From Streptomyces kurssanovii (lineage in GTDB: Bacteria; Actinomycetota; Actinomycetes; Streptomycetales; Streptomycetaceae): a DNA stretch of 64,000 nucleotides. The position numbers and the translations under genes are program-made. The first letter of the stretch is position 1. Each line of letters opens with the position of its first letter. The notes beneath the pieces are model-generated. The model did not search any database. It was not told the DNA's origin and saw only the letters and a list, made by a program, of their open reading frames with translations. Of the stretch, positions 26,620 to 35,234 are shown piece after piece. The stretch spans positions 118,755-182,754 of the forward strand of contig NZ_BMTN01000013.1 of assembly GCF_014649695.1 (NCBI RefSeq), read 5' to 3'.

Positions 26620-27582
26620 ATGGGTCGCCACCGACGCTCGGCCCCCGCGCCGGCCGTAACCGATCACGCGGCAGGCACGGCAGGCAGGCACCGTGGCGGT
26701 GCACGCCTCAAGAGGGGCCTGCCCGTACGCACCGGGCTGCTCGGGGCCACTGCCGCGATGGCGGTCGGTGCCGTGGTCGTCACGACCGGCGGCCTGCCCG
26801 GCGGCGACGACAAGTACACCGTGGGCGCGGGCTCCGACGTCCGGACCGAGATGCGCACCGAGGTGCCGTCGCGGCTGCAGGCCCAGGGCGACGCGAGCGC
26901 GAACCCGTCCGTGAGCCCTTCCGCCACGCCGAGCCGCAGCGCGGAGCCGTCGAAGACATCCTCGAAGAAGGCCTCCCCGAAGCCGTCCAGGACGTCGAAG
27001 CCTTCCAAGACGTCGACGCCTTCCAGGACGTCTCAGCCGTCGAAGAAGCCCATGTCGCCCAAGCCCTCGGCGACGCCGTCCAGGGAAACGACGAAGAGCC
27101 CCAGGACGAGTCCGAAGCCGGCCCCCGAGCCGACCCGCGAGCAGACGCGCACCCCGGAGCGCACGGTCGCACCGTCGAGGACGGCCGCCCCGGACACGTC
27201 GGCCGCCGCTTCCGCGGAGGCCGCGGTGATCGACATGGTCAACCAGGAGCGCGCGAAGGTCGGCTGCAGCCCGATGAAGGCGAGCGGCACCCTGTCCGAC
27301 CTGGCCCGAGCGCACAGCAAGGACATGGCGGCGCGCGGGTTCTTCGACCACACCAACCCCGACGGTGAGACGCCGTGGGACCGCGCGGAGCAGGCCGGCG
27401 TGAGCGATCTCGGCGGCGAGAACATAGCCCGCGGCCAGGCCGACGCCGAGGCGGTCATGAACTCGTGGATGAACAGCGAGGGACACCGCGCGAACATCCT
27501 GAACTGCGACTTCACGACGCTGGGCATCGGTGTGCACATGGCCGACGGCGGCCCTTGGTGGACGCAGAACTTCGGCTACTGA
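26620..27582 (+). CDS. Secreted or membrane-anchored CAP-domain protein
   Basis: A 320-residue exported protein. It has a basic N-terminus ([11 protein letters not shown], common in Streptomyces exported proteins) and a hydrophobic segment at about 38-58. A Ser/Thr/Pro/Lys-rich wall-spanning linker covers about 90-200. A C-terminal CAP/SCP domain shows [39 protein letters not shown] and [12 protein letters not shown]. Bacterial CAP-domain proteins of this type are extracellular and of poorly known function. The hydrophobic segment is preceded by too long a tail for an ordinary signal peptide, so it may remain anchored. It is divergent from acyP and ends at a 22-pair terminator. Confidence 0.88.
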   Translation: MGRHRRSAPAPAVTDHAAGTAGRHRGGARLKRGLPVRTGLLGATAAMAVGAVVVTTGGLPGGDDKYTVGAGSDVRTEMRTEVPSRLQAQGDASANPSVSPSATPSRSAEPSKTSSKKASPKPSRTSKPSKTSTPSRTSQPSKKPMSPKPSATPSRETTKSPRTSPKPAPEPTREQTRTPERTVAPSRTAAPDTSAAASAEAAVIDMVNQERAKVGCSPMKASGTLSDLARAHSKDMAARGFFDHTNPDGETPWDRAEQAGVSDLGGENIARGQADAEAVMNSWMNSEGHRANILNCDFTTLGIGVHMADGGPWWTQNFGY

Positions 27583-27600
27583 CCCGGCCGGCCAGGACGC

Positions 27601-27647
27601 ATACGGGAGGGCCCCGGACACCTGAGGTGTCCGGGGCCCTCCCGTAT
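27601..27647. terminator. 47-base perfect palindrome terminator
   Basis: A 22-base-pair perfect stem with loop TGA spans the gap between the CAP gene and convergent mutM, 19 bases past one stop and 39 bases past the other. Confidence 0.88.
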
Positions 27648-27685
27648 GTACGGTCATGTACTCGCGGCGGACGGGGCGCCCGTGG

Positions 27686-28546
27686 TCAGGCGACGGGGCG
27701 CGGCGCGCGCTGGCAGCGGGGGCAGAAGTAGCTGGAGCGGTTCATCCACGGGCGGCGGCGCATCGCGGTGCCGCAGCGTCGGCAGGGCTCGTCCTCGCGG
27801 CCGTACGCGTCGAGGGAGCGGTCGAAGTAGCCGGACTCGCCGTTCACGTTCACGTACAGGCTGTCGAAGGTGGTGCCGCCGACGGCGAGGGCCGCAGTCA
27901 TCACCTCGCGCACATGGCGGAGCAGTTCGACGGAGCGCGGCCGGGTGAGGGTCGTGGTGGGGCGCTCGTAGTGGAGTCTCGCGCGCCACAGGGCCTCGTC
28001 GGCGTAGATGTTGCCGACGCCGCTGATCAGGGACTGGTCGAGCAGGGCCCGTTTGACGGTGGTGCGGCGGGCCCGCAGGGCGGTGTGGAACGTCGCGTCG
28101 TCGAAGAGCGGGTCGAGCGGGTCGCGGGCGATGTGCGAGAGGACGTCGGGCAGGCCGTCCGGTGCGTTCTCGTGGAGGGACAGGCCGCCGAAGGTGCGCT
28201 GGTCGACGAAGCGCAGTTCGGTCCCCAGGGGATCCGCGAACCGGATACGGATGCGCAGATGCTTCTCGTCGTCCGCGTCCTGGGGCTGCACGAGGAGCTG
28301 GCCGCTCATGCCCAGGTGGCCGAGGATCGAGGTGTCGGTGTCCGCGAGGGGCAGCCACAGGTACTTGCCGCGCCGGCACGCGTCGCCGACGGTCCTGCCG
28401 GTGAGGCGTGCGGCGAAGTCCTGCGCGCCGGGCAGGTGTCGGCGGATCGCGCGCGGGTGCAGCACCTGCACGTCGGCGATCGTGCGACCGCTGACCCAGC
28501 TCTGCAGACCACGGCGCACGACCTCGACCTCGGGCAGCTCGGGCAC
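27686..28546 (-). CDS. mutM: Formamidopyrimidine-DNA glycosylase MutM (Fpg)
   Basis: Base-excision repair glycosylase/AP lyase of 286 residues acting on 8-oxoguanine and formamidopyrimidines. The N-terminus [13 protein letters not shown] supplies the catalytic Pro and Glu. The central lysine loop, the H2TH helix region ([20 protein letters not shown]) and a C-terminal zinc finger CRRCGTAM...YFCPRCQR complete the enzyme. GTG start at 28546. It is downstream of rnc on the same strand but a 17-pair hairpin lies between, so expression may be partly independent. Confidence 0.97.
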   Translation of the reverse strand: MPELPEVEVVRRGLQSWVSGRTIADVQVLHPRAIRRHLPGAQDFAARLTGRTVGDACRRGKYLWLPLADTDTSILGHLGMSGQLLVQPQDADDEKHLRIRIRFADPLGTELRFVDQRTFGGLSLHENAPDGLPDVLSHIARDPLDPLFDDATFHTALRARRTTVKRALLDQSLISGVGNIYADEALWRARLHYERPTTTLTRPRSVELLRHVREVMTAALAVGGTTFDSLYVNVNGESGYFDRSLDAYGREDEPCRRCGTAMRRRPWMNRSSYFCPRCQRAPRPVA

Positions 28547-28627
28547 GGGTCGGGTCTCCTTCTGCGAGTCACATGGTGTTGTCCGCAGCGTACCGCCGGG
28601 CCGTGGGCCGGTGACGGGCGGGAACAG

Positions 28628-28664
28628 CGGTGAGGCCCCCCGCCTGTGGCGGGGGGCCTCACCG
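28628..28664. terminator. Hairpin between rnc and mutM
   Basis: CGGTGAGGCCCCCCGCC and its perfect complement flank a TGT loop (17-pair stem), 32 bases past the rnc stop. It lacks a T-run, as is common in Streptomyces. Confidence 0.8.
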
Positions 28665-28696
28665 GAACTGCTGTCGTGCGACGGAGCTCCGCGGAA

Positions 28697-29590
28697 TCAG
28701 GCCGAAGCCCGGTCCGCGGGTGCCGGCTGCTCGTCCGCCGGTACCGGTTCGTCGGCCAGTGCCGGTGCATCCGCCGGTGCCGCTTCGTCGGCCGGTGCCG
28801 GTTCGGAAGGGGTGTCGGCGTCCCCTTCGTCCGTGGCGGCCCCGCTCTCGGCCGCGGCCTTCGCCGCTGCCAGGCGCCGGTCCGCGTCGGCACGGATCTC
28901 CCGCCATGCGGACTCCGCCGCCTGCTGCTCCGCTTCCTTCTTGCTGCGGCCGGTGCCGGTGCCGTACGAGACACCACCGACGCGGGCGGCAGCAGTGAAG
29001 GTCTTCTCGTGGTCAGGACCGGTCTCGGTGACCAGGTACTCCGGGACGCCGAGACCCTCTGCCGCGGTGAGCTCCTGGAGACTGGTCTTCCAGTCCAGGC
29101 CCGCGCCGAGGTTCGAGGACTTCTCGATGAGCGGGTCGAAGAGCCGGTGAACCAGCTCGGACGCCGCATCGAGGCCCTGGTCGAGATAGACCGCGCCGAT
29201 CACCGCTTCCAGGGTGTCGGCGAGGATGGATGCCTTGTCCCGGCCCCCCGTGCCCTCTTCGCCACGGCCGAGCCGGATGAAGGAGCCGAGTTCGAGGCCA
29301 CGCCCGACCTCCGCCAGCGCACGCGAATTGACCACAGCGGCCCGCAGTTTGGCCAGCTGGCCTTCCGGCAGGTCGGGGTGGGTGCGGTACAGCGTGTCGG
29401 TGACCACCAGGCCGAGCACGGAGTCCCCGAGGAACTCCAGGCGCTCGTTGGTGGGCAGACCGCCGTTCTCGTACGCGTACGAACGGTGGGTCAGCGCGCG
29501 CACCAGAAGGGCGGACTCGAGCTGATACCCGAGCCGCCCTTCCAGAAGCGTGTGGGACGAGGCATTGTCCGTCTTGTTGGACTCAGACAT
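28697..29590 (-). CDS. rnc: Ribonuclease III (AbsB)
   Basis: Double-strand-specific endoribonuclease of 297 residues. The catalytic signature [16 protein letters not shown], the second acidic helix [15 protein letters not shown] and a C-terminal dsRNA-binding domain ([12 protein letters not shown]... [16 protein letters not shown]) are all present. In S. coelicolor this gene is absB and is needed for normal antibiotic production. Beyond about residue 245 is an extra tail of Ala/Pro/Asp/Glu with repeated PADE-like units that standard RNase III lacks. ATG 29590 has GAGAGGCGCG just upstream. The order rnc-rpmF-DUF177 is conserved. Confidence 0.96.
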   Translation of the reverse strand: MSESNKTDNASSHTLLEGRLGYQLESALLVRALTHRSYAYENGGLPTNERLEFLGDSVLGLVVTDTLYRTHPDLPEGQLAKLRAAVVNSRALAEVGRGLELGSFIRLGRGEEGTGGRDKASILADTLEAVIGAVYLDQGLDAASELVHRLFDPLIEKSSNLGAGLDWKTSLQELTAAEGLGVPEYLVTETGPDHEKTFTAAARVGGVSYGTGTGRSKKEAEQQAAESAWREIRADADRRLAAAKAAAESGAATDEGDADTPSEPAPADEAAPADAPALADEPVPADEQPAPADRASA

Positions 29591-29609
29591 CGCGCCTCTC
29601 ACCAGCCGC

Positions 29610-29783
29610 TCAGACCTCGAGGACCTGGCGCTTGTTGTAGGTGCCGCAGCTCGGGCACGCGATGTGCTGCAGCTTCGGCTCCTGGCAACGCTCACACGAA
29701 ACCAGGGTGGGGACCGCAGCCTTCCACTGCGACCGGCGGTGGCGCGTGTTGCTGCGCGACATCTTCCGCTTCGGAACAGCCAC
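29610..29783 (-). CDS. rpmF: 50S ribosomal protein L32
   Basis: Ribosomal protein L32, 57 residues, starting [21 protein letters not shown] zinc ribbon follows: [18 protein letters not shown] with four cysteines (CxxC and CxxC), so this is the zinc-containing form. GTG 29783 has AGGAG about nine bases upstream, within the end of the DUF177 gene. The gene begins two bases after that stop, showing coupling. Confidence 0.97.
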   Translation of the reverse strand: MAVPKRKMSRSNTRHRRSQWKAAVPTLVSCERCQEPKLQHIACPSCGTYNKRQVLEV

Positions 29784-29785
29784 GG

Positions 29786-30424
29786 CTACTTCTCCTGCTT
29801 CTCGTCGACGCCCGCTTCGGCGCCGCCCATGTTGTCCTTCTCGCCGTCCTGAACGGTCTCGGCGAGTCCCTGCAGTGCCGCCCAACGGATGTCGACGGCG
29901 TCATGGTGGTGGTCCGGGTTCTCGTCCAGCCTGACCCCGCACTCGGGGCACAGGCCTTCACAGGTCTCCCGGCACACCGGCTGCATCGGCAGTGCGAGCA
30001 CCACCGCATCACGCAGCACGGGCTCGAGGTCGAAAAGACCGTCCTCGAGAAAGAGCCTGTCCTCGTCCTCTTCGTCGTCGGCAGGCTCCGCAGTGCGACT
30101 GCGGCCCCTGTCGTCGGCGTCGGGGTACGTGAACATCTCCTGGAAGTCCGCCGCGACCTCTTGGCGCAGCGGCTCCAGACACCTTACGCACTCCCCCTCG
30201 GCGGTCGCACGGGTGGTGCCTGTGACGAGCACACCTTCCATGACGGACTCGAGGCGGAGGTCCAGCTCCACGGGCGCGCCTTCCGGCACACCGATGACAT
30301 CGGCGATGCCGAGGTCCTGGGGAGCGTCCACCGTGCGGGAGAGCCGCTGGAGCGCACCCGGCCGCCGTCCCAGCTCGTGTGTGTCGAACACGAGGGGATT
30401 GCGATGGTCGAGGCGCGTGCTCAG
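29786..30424 (-). CDS. YceD/DUF177 family protein, probable CTG start
   Basis: Member of the YceD family, which is coupled to rpmF across bacteria and in plants affects 23S rRNA accumulation. The core has [20 protein letters not shown] and a second Cys pair [19 protein letters not shown] that could bind zinc. A GTG at 30391 gives 201 residues. Eleven further codons upstream read [11 protein letters not shown], similar in character to family N-termini. The first of these is CTG at 30424, preceded by AGGAAG at good distance, and no ATG, GTG or TTG lies further upstream in frame. The CTG start is therefore favoured but unproven. Two bases separate its stop from rpmF. Confidence 0.85.
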   Translation of the reverse strand: MSTRLDHRNPLVFDTHELGRRPGALQRLSRTVDAPQDLGIADVIGVPEGAPVELDLRLESVMEGVLVTGTTRATAEGECVRCLEPLRQEVAADFQEMFTYPDADDRGRSRTAEPADDEEDEDRLFLEDGLFDLEPVLRDAVVLALPMQPVCRETCEGLCPECGVRLDENPDHHHDAVDIRWAALQGLAETVQDGEKDNMGGAEAGVDEKQEK

Positions 30425-30557
30425 GGGACTTCCTGCTTTCGGTTCGTGGGAGGGGCCGTCCCGGTTCGTGGGGCGAAGCGGACAGCCGGGATCGCGATCT
30501 ACGCGCGACCGAAGAACCAGGGTACTTCAACAGCCGCGATAGGCCCAATCCGGTCGG

Positions 30558-31643
30558 TCAGCGCCCCTGCTCGTACCGGTTCAGCTGTTCCAGGTCGATC
30601 ATGCCGGTGTCGAAGAGGCTGGTCTCGTCCAGTGCCGTGCCCTGCTGGGGCGGCGCCTGCGGCGGCGGGGGCGGCTGCTCCCCGTAGCCGCCGGCATGGG
30701 CGGGGGTGCCCGTGGCGTACGGGTCGGGCTGGGCGTACTGCTGCGCGTAGCCCTGGTCCTGGTAGGCGGCGTAGGGGTCGGGCTGCTGGTAGCCCGCGTA
30801 CGCCTCCTGCGGCTGGTACGTGTACGGGTCGTGCTGGGCCGGGATCTGGGGCTCGGGCTGCGGCGGGTAGGCGTACGCGTCCTGCTGATCGCGCTCCGGC
30901 GTGGCGGCGGGGACGGGGTCGGCGATCTCCGCGAGGCCGGCGAGGTAGTCCGCGTCGCTGGTGTGCTGATGGCCGGCTGCGTCCTGCGCGGCCATGTGCG
31001 CGCCGAGATCGTCCGTGGCGATACGTCCGTGCAGCTTCTGACGGCCGCGGCCGACCGCGTCGAGCGTCTTGGAGAGCACGGCCTCGAAGGCGCCGAGCTT
31101 GGCGTCGACGTACTGGTCGGCCCGCTGGATGAGGGTCTGCGGGTCGTTGCTGTGCTCCGGCGCGTCCTCGTCGGCGTAGCCGTGCTCGTCGAGTCCGGGT
31201 CCCCGGCCGAGGAGCTTCTCGCGGCCGCGGTCGACGGAGCCGATGGTCTTGGTGAGGACGACCTCGAAGTTGGCGAGCTTGGAGTCGACGTAGTCGTCGG
31301 CCTCGGCGCGGATCTCCTCGGCCTCGCGGCGGGCCTCGGCGAGGATGCGGTCGGCCTCGTCCTGGGACCGGCGGGCGACCTGGGTGTCGGAGATCAGCGA
31401 ACCGCGCTCGGCGTGAGCGGACTCGATGATCCGCTCGGCCTCCCGGCGGGCCTCCTCGACGAGCTGTTCACGGCCGCCGATGAGCTCCTGAGCCTGGGCC
31501 AGGGAGCCGGGCAGAGCCTCGCGCACCTCTTCGAGCATGGCGAGCAGCTCGGCGCGGTTGACCACGCAGGACGCCGACATGGGCATGGAGCGGGCGTTCC
31601 CGACCGCCGCGACGATCTCGTCGAGCTTCTTCTGCACGTCCAC
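30558..31643 (-). CDS. DivIVA-like coiled-coil protein (cell division initiation family)
   Basis: Protein of 361 residues. The N-terminal two thirds form coiled coil: EEARREAERIIESAHAE and RSQDEADRILAEARREAEEI resemble DivIVA, while DDYVDSKLANFEVVLTKTIG and QYVDAKLGAFEAVLSKTLDA are two copies of one segment about 70 residues apart. The C-terminal third is low-complexity (Gln, Tyr, Pro), with QPDPYA repeats, and ends DLEQLNRYEQGR. DivIVA-type proteins organise polar growth; this paralogue's role is not known. GTG 31643 (VDVQKKLDEI) is preferred to the longer frame. It lies between coaD and the DUF177 gene. Confidence 0.82.
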   Translation of the reverse strand: MDVQKKLDEIVAAVGNARSMPMSASCVVNRAELLAMLEEVREALPGSLAQAQELIGGREQLVEEARREAERIIESAHAERGSLISDTQVARRSQDEADRILAEARREAEEIRAEADDYVDSKLANFEVVLTKTIGSVDRGREKLLGRGPGLDEHGYADEDAPEHSNDPQTLIQRADQYVDAKLGAFEAVLSKTLDAVGRGRQKLHGRIATDDLGAHMAAQDAAGHQHTSDADYLAGLAEIADPVPAATPERDQQDAYAYPPQPEPQIPAQHDPYTYQPQEAYAGYQQPDPYAAYQDQGYAQQYAQPDPYATGTPAHAGGYGEQPPPPPQAPPQQGTALDETSLFDTGMIDLEQLNRYEQGR

Positions 31644-31737
31644 CGTGGTTCGCCACTCTCTACTGCGGGTTGGAGACGGACGGGACGACTGTACGGGCAG
31701 TCCGTCCCCGCCCGACACCGGGTGACGAGTTGTCAGC

Positions 31738-32220
31738 TCAGCCCTTTTCCGCGAGCCGGCGCACGAGCGCCCGGTGGACGGTGTCGGGCAGCAGGTGGGA
31801 GACGTCGCCGCCCCAGGCGGCGACTTCCTTGACCAGGCTGGAGGAGAGGAAGCTGTAGGTGGGGTTGGTCGGCACGAACAGCGTCTCCACCCCCGAGAGG
31901 CCGTTGTTCATCTGGGCCATCTGCAGCTCGTAGTCGAAGTCGCTGACAGCGCGCAGCCCCTTGACGATCGCGGGGATGTCGCGCTCCTTGCAGAAGTCGA
32001 CGAGGAGACCGTGGTGGGACTCCACCACGACGTTCCCGTACTCGCCGGTGACCTCGCGGATCATCGCGATCCGCTCGTCGACGGTGAAGAGTCCCTGCTT
32101 GGACTTGTTGATCATCACTGCGACATGTACGACGTCGTACAGCTTGGAGGCGCGGGCGATGATGTCCAGATGCCCATTGGTGATGGGGTCGAATGACCCC
32201 GGACAGACTGCGCGGCGCAA
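31738..32220 (-). CDS. coaD: Pantetheine-phosphate adenylyltransferase (CoaD)
   Basis: Fourth step of coenzyme A synthesis: 4'-phosphopantetheine + ATP to dephospho-CoA. The 160-residue protein has the nucleotidyltransferase motif AVCPGSFDPITNGHLDII, with the TxGH histidine, and KGLRAVSDFDYELQMAQMN. The C-terminal NPTYSFLSSSLVKEVA is typical. TTG 32220 is chosen because GAGGGA lies six bases upstream and known CoaD proteins begin RRAVCPGSFDP. An ATG at 32250 is in frame and overlaps the rsmD stop as ATGA, so a ten-residue longer form is possible. Confidence 0.94.
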   Translation of the reverse strand: MRRAVCPGSFDPITNGHLDIIARASKLYDVVHVAVMINKSKQGLFTVDERIAMIREVTGEYGNVVVESHHGLLVDFCKERDIPAIVKGLRAVSDFDYELQMAQMNNGLSGVETLFVPTNPTYSFLSSSLVKEVAAWGGDVSHLLPDTVHRALVRRLAEKG

Positions 32221-32246
32221 CGGAAGTCCCTCGCTCTCCGGTCCGG

Positions 32247-32831
32247 TCATGGTGCGTCTTCGCACGTAGCGGCGGCGCGACCGTACCAAAGCGTCCCCTC
32301 GCCGTAGCGACGGGCCCGCAGTGGCGTGAAGCCCTTGGGCCAGTTGAATTCTCCGCCTCTGGTGCTGCGCTCCACGGTGACGAGGGCATCGTCCGCGAGC
32401 CAGCCCTGGAGGCGGAGTGTGAGCAGAATCTCGCGAAGATCGTCGTCCGTGACGGCGTACGGCGGGTCGAGGAAGACCACGTCGTAGGGGCTCTCCGGCG
32501 CCGGACCCGTGACGATCTGTTCCGCTTTGCCGGTACGCACTTCGGCGCCGGGCAGGCCGAGCGCCCGCACGTTCTCCCGGACGACGCGGGCCGCGCGGGC
32601 GTCCGCCTCGACCAGCAGGGCGTGGGCCGCGCCGCGGGACAGCGCCTCGAGGCCCACCGCCCCCGAACCGGCGTAGAGGTCGGCGACGCGGATGCCGTCG
32701 AGGGTGCCGAGCTGCGACTCCCAGCTGGAGAACAGCCCTTCCCGGGCACGGTCGGAGGTGGGGCGGGTGCCGGTGCCTGGCGGGACGGCGAGGCGGCGTC
32801 CGCCGGCAGCGCCGGCGATCACGCGGGTCAT
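32247..32831 (-). CDS. rsmD: 16S rRNA (guanine(966)-N2)-methyltransferase RsmD
   Basis: SAM-dependent rRNA methyltransferase of 194 residues. MTRVIAGAAGGRRLAVPPG and TRPTSDRAREGLFS form the N-terminal RNA-contact motif. VADLYAGSGAVGLEALSRGA is the SAM loop and VVFLDPPYAV the catalytic D/NPPY. It lies between recG and coaD, the usual actinobacterial order, with its stop inside the first codons of the longer coaD frame. Confidence 0.95.
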   Translation of the reverse strand: MTRVIAGAAGGRRLAVPPGTGTRPTSDRAREGLFSSWESQLGTLDGIRVADLYAGSGAVGLEALSRGAAHALLVEADARAARVVRENVRALGLPGAEVRTGKAEQIVTGPAPESPYDVVFLDPPYAVTDDDLREILLTLRLQGWLADDALVTVERSTRGGEFNWPKGFTPLRARRYGEGTLWYGRAAATCEDAP

Positions 32832-32884
32832 GAAGGGCCTCTCTTGAGCGGGCTCACATCCTCAAGTGTCTCAGCCCGAGTCTT

Positions 32885-35071
32885 TCAGCCCTTGTCGAGG
32901 TACTGCTCACGCTCCTTGTCCAGCAGGGCGTCCAGAGCGGTGCGGAGCTCGGGCAGCCGCTCGAGGTCCGGGTCCGCGCCGACGATCGCGACGGCCTCCT
33001 CGCGGGCCGCGGCGATGACCTCCTCGTCCTCGATGACGGTGAGCATCCGCAGCGACGAGCGCACCCCGGACTGGGCCTGGCCCAGTACGTCGCCCTCGCG
33101 GCGCTGCTCGAGGTCGATACGGGAGAGCTCGAAACCGTCGAGCGTCGAGGCGACCGCGGCCAGGCGCTGACGGGCGGGGCTCGCCTCCGGCATCTCGGTG
33201 ACCAGCAGGCACAGGCCCGGGGCGGATCCGCGGCCGACCCGGCCCCGCAGCTGGTGGAGCTGGGAGACGCCGAACCGGTCCGCGTCCATGATCACCATGG
33301 CGGTGGCGTTGGGGACGTTGACGCCGACCTCGATGACGGTGGTGGCGACCAGGACGTCCACGTCGCCGGCGCCGAAGCGGCGCATCACGTCGTCCTTGTC
33401 GTCGGGCGCCATCCGCCCGTGCAGGACCTCGACGCGCAGCCCGCGCAGCGGCCCCTTGGCGAGCTGGTCGGCGACCTCGAGGACGGCGAGCGGCGGACGC
33501 TTCTCCGCCTCGTCCTCCGCCGTCTTCTTCTTCGGCTGCTCCTCGTCGTCGCCGATGCGGGGGCACACCACGTACGCCTGGTGGCCGCCCTCGGCCTCTT
33601 CACGGACCCGCTCCCAGGCCCGCGCCAGGAAGTGCGGCTTGTCGGCGGCGGGGACGACATGGCTGGCGATCGGCGAGCGGCCGGCCGGCAGCTGGTCCAG
33701 CACGGACGTCTCGAGGTCCCCGAAGACGGTCATCGCGACCGTACGCGGGATGGGGGTGGCGGTCATGACCAGCAGGTGCGGCGGCTGCTTCCCCTTCGAG
33801 CGCAGGGCGTCGCGCTGCTCCACGCCGAAGCGGTGCTGCTCGTCGACCACGACGAGGCCCAGGTCGTGGAACTGGACCTTGTCCTCGATCAGGGCATGGG
33901 TGCCGATGACGATCCCGGCCTCACCGGTCACCAGGTCGAGCAGCGCGTGCCGGCGGGCCGCGGCGCCCATGGAACCGGTCAGCAGCACGACCTTGGTGCC
34001 CTGCTCGGCGCCTCCGAGCATCCCGCCCTCGGCCAGCTCGCCCATCATCTCGGTGATCGAGCGGTGGTGCTGCTGGGCGAGGACCTCGGTGGGGGCCAGC
34101 ATCGCGGCCTGGCCGCCCGCGTCGACGACGGCGAGCATGGCGCGCAGCGCGACCAGCGTCTTGCCGGAGCCCACTTCTCCTTGAAGGAGGCGGTGCATGG
34201 GGTGCTCGGTAGCGAGGTCGTCGAAGATCTCCTTGCTGACCGACTGCTGGCCTTCGGTGAGAGTGAAGGGCAGTTCGGCGTCGAAGGCGTCCAGAAGCCC
34301 GCCGGGCACGGGGCGCCGGGCCACCGCGGGAAGCTGGGTGTCGGCGTACCGCCTGCGGGCGAGGGCGACCTGGAGGACGAACGCCTCGTCCCACTTCAGC
34401 CGCTCCCTGGCCGCCTCGATGTCCGCCTTGGTGCGCGGGCGGTGGATCATGCGGAGGGCGTCGGGCAGGGTCGCCATGCCCCGCCCCTCGCGCAGCGCGG
34501 GCGGCAGCGGGTCCACCGCCTCCGCGGCCCGGTCCAGCACCGCGTCGACCGCCTTGGAGATCTTCCAGGACTCCAGCTGCTTGCAGGCCGGGTAGATCGG
34601 GATGAGCTGATTGGCGAAGGCGTCCACGGCGTCCGCGGCGCTCGCGCCGCCGCTCAGCGGTTCGTACGCGGGATGGGACAGCTGGAGCTTGCGGTTGAAC
34701 ACGGACACCTTGCCGGAGAACATCGCCCGCGTGCCCGGCAGCAGGTCCTTGTGCGGCTTGTGGACGCCCTTGCCGAAGAAGACCAGCTGGAGCCGGCCGC
34801 TGCCGTCCGTGATGGTCACCTCGAGGCGCCTGCCGCGCCCCGCGTTGAACGTGTGGACCCGCGCGTCGGCGACCTGGGCGACCACGGTGACGTGCTCGTC
34901 CAGCGGCAGCTCGGACAGGGACGTCAGCTCACCGCGCTCCGCGTACCGCCGCGGGTAGTGGTGCAGCAGGTCGCCCAGGGTGTGCAGATCGAGATGCTCG
35001 GCCATCACCTTGGCGGTGGCGGCACCGAGCGTCTTCTTGAGGGGTTCGTCGAGCGCGGACACGCGATCCAT
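32885..35071 (-). CDS. recG: ATP-dependent DNA helicase RecG
   Basis: Branch-migration helicase of 728 residues that remodels stalled forks and D-loops. An N-terminal wedge/OB domain (HVTVVAQVADARVHTF) is followed by the helicase core: LQGEVGSGKTLVALRAMLA (Walker A, about 300), VVDEQHRFGVEQRDAL (DEQH box), LLVMTATPIPRTVAMTVFGD and the C-terminal motif RGRVGRGSAPGLCLLVT. ATG 35071 (MDRVSALDEPLKKTLG) is preferred: GGAG stands about ten bases upstream and the conserved N-terminus starts there. It is divergent from the HSP90-like gene. Confidence 0.95.
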   Translation of the reverse strand: MDRVSALDEPLKKTLGAATAKVMAEHLDLHTLGDLLHHYPRRYAERGELTSLSELPLDEHVTVVAQVADARVHTFNAGRGRRLEVTITDGSGRLQLVFFGKGVHKPHKDLLPGTRAMFSGKVSVFNRKLQLSHPAYEPLSGGASAADAVDAFANQLIPIYPACKQLESWKISKAVDAVLDRAAEAVDPLPPALREGRGMATLPDALRMIHRPRTKADIEAARERLKWDEAFVLQVALARRRYADTQLPAVARRPVPGGLLDAFDAELPFTLTEGQQSVSKEIFDDLATEHPMHRLLQGEVGSGKTLVALRAMLAVVDAGGQAAMLAPTEVLAQQHHRSITEMMGELAEGGMLGGAEQGTKVVLLTGSMGAAARRHALLDLVTGEAGIVIGTHALIEDKVQFHDLGLVVVDEQHRFGVEQRDALRSKGKQPPHLLVMTATPIPRTVAMTVFGDLETSVLDQLPAGRSPIASHVVPAADKPHFLARAWERVREEAEGGHQAYVVCPRIGDDEEQPKKKTAEDEAEKRPPLAVLEVADQLAKGPLRGLRVEVLHGRMAPDDKDDVMRRFGAGDVDVLVATTVIEVGVNVPNATAMVIMDADRFGVSQLHQLRGRVGRGSAPGLCLLVTEMPEASPARQRLAAVASTLDGFELSRIDLEQRREGDVLGQAQSGVRSSLRMLTVIEDEEVIAAAREEAVAIVGADPDLERLPELRTALDALLDKEREQYLDKG

Positions 35072-35234
35072 TGCACACCACTCCACCGACAGTCGTCGCA
35101 CACCTGTGGATAACTCCTGGTCAACGCGGCGCCGCGAGCCCTACGATGGCCCCTCTTCCGCCCCTTTCGCGATCACCGCCGTACGGGATCGCCCGACCCG
35201 CGCCGTCGCCCGACCCCCCACCGGCGCAGCGACG

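Noticed and set aside
28646-31132. An 828-codon plus-strand frame opposite rnc, rpmF and DUF177
   Set aside because: The minus-strand genes have full family motifs; this is a shadow frame.
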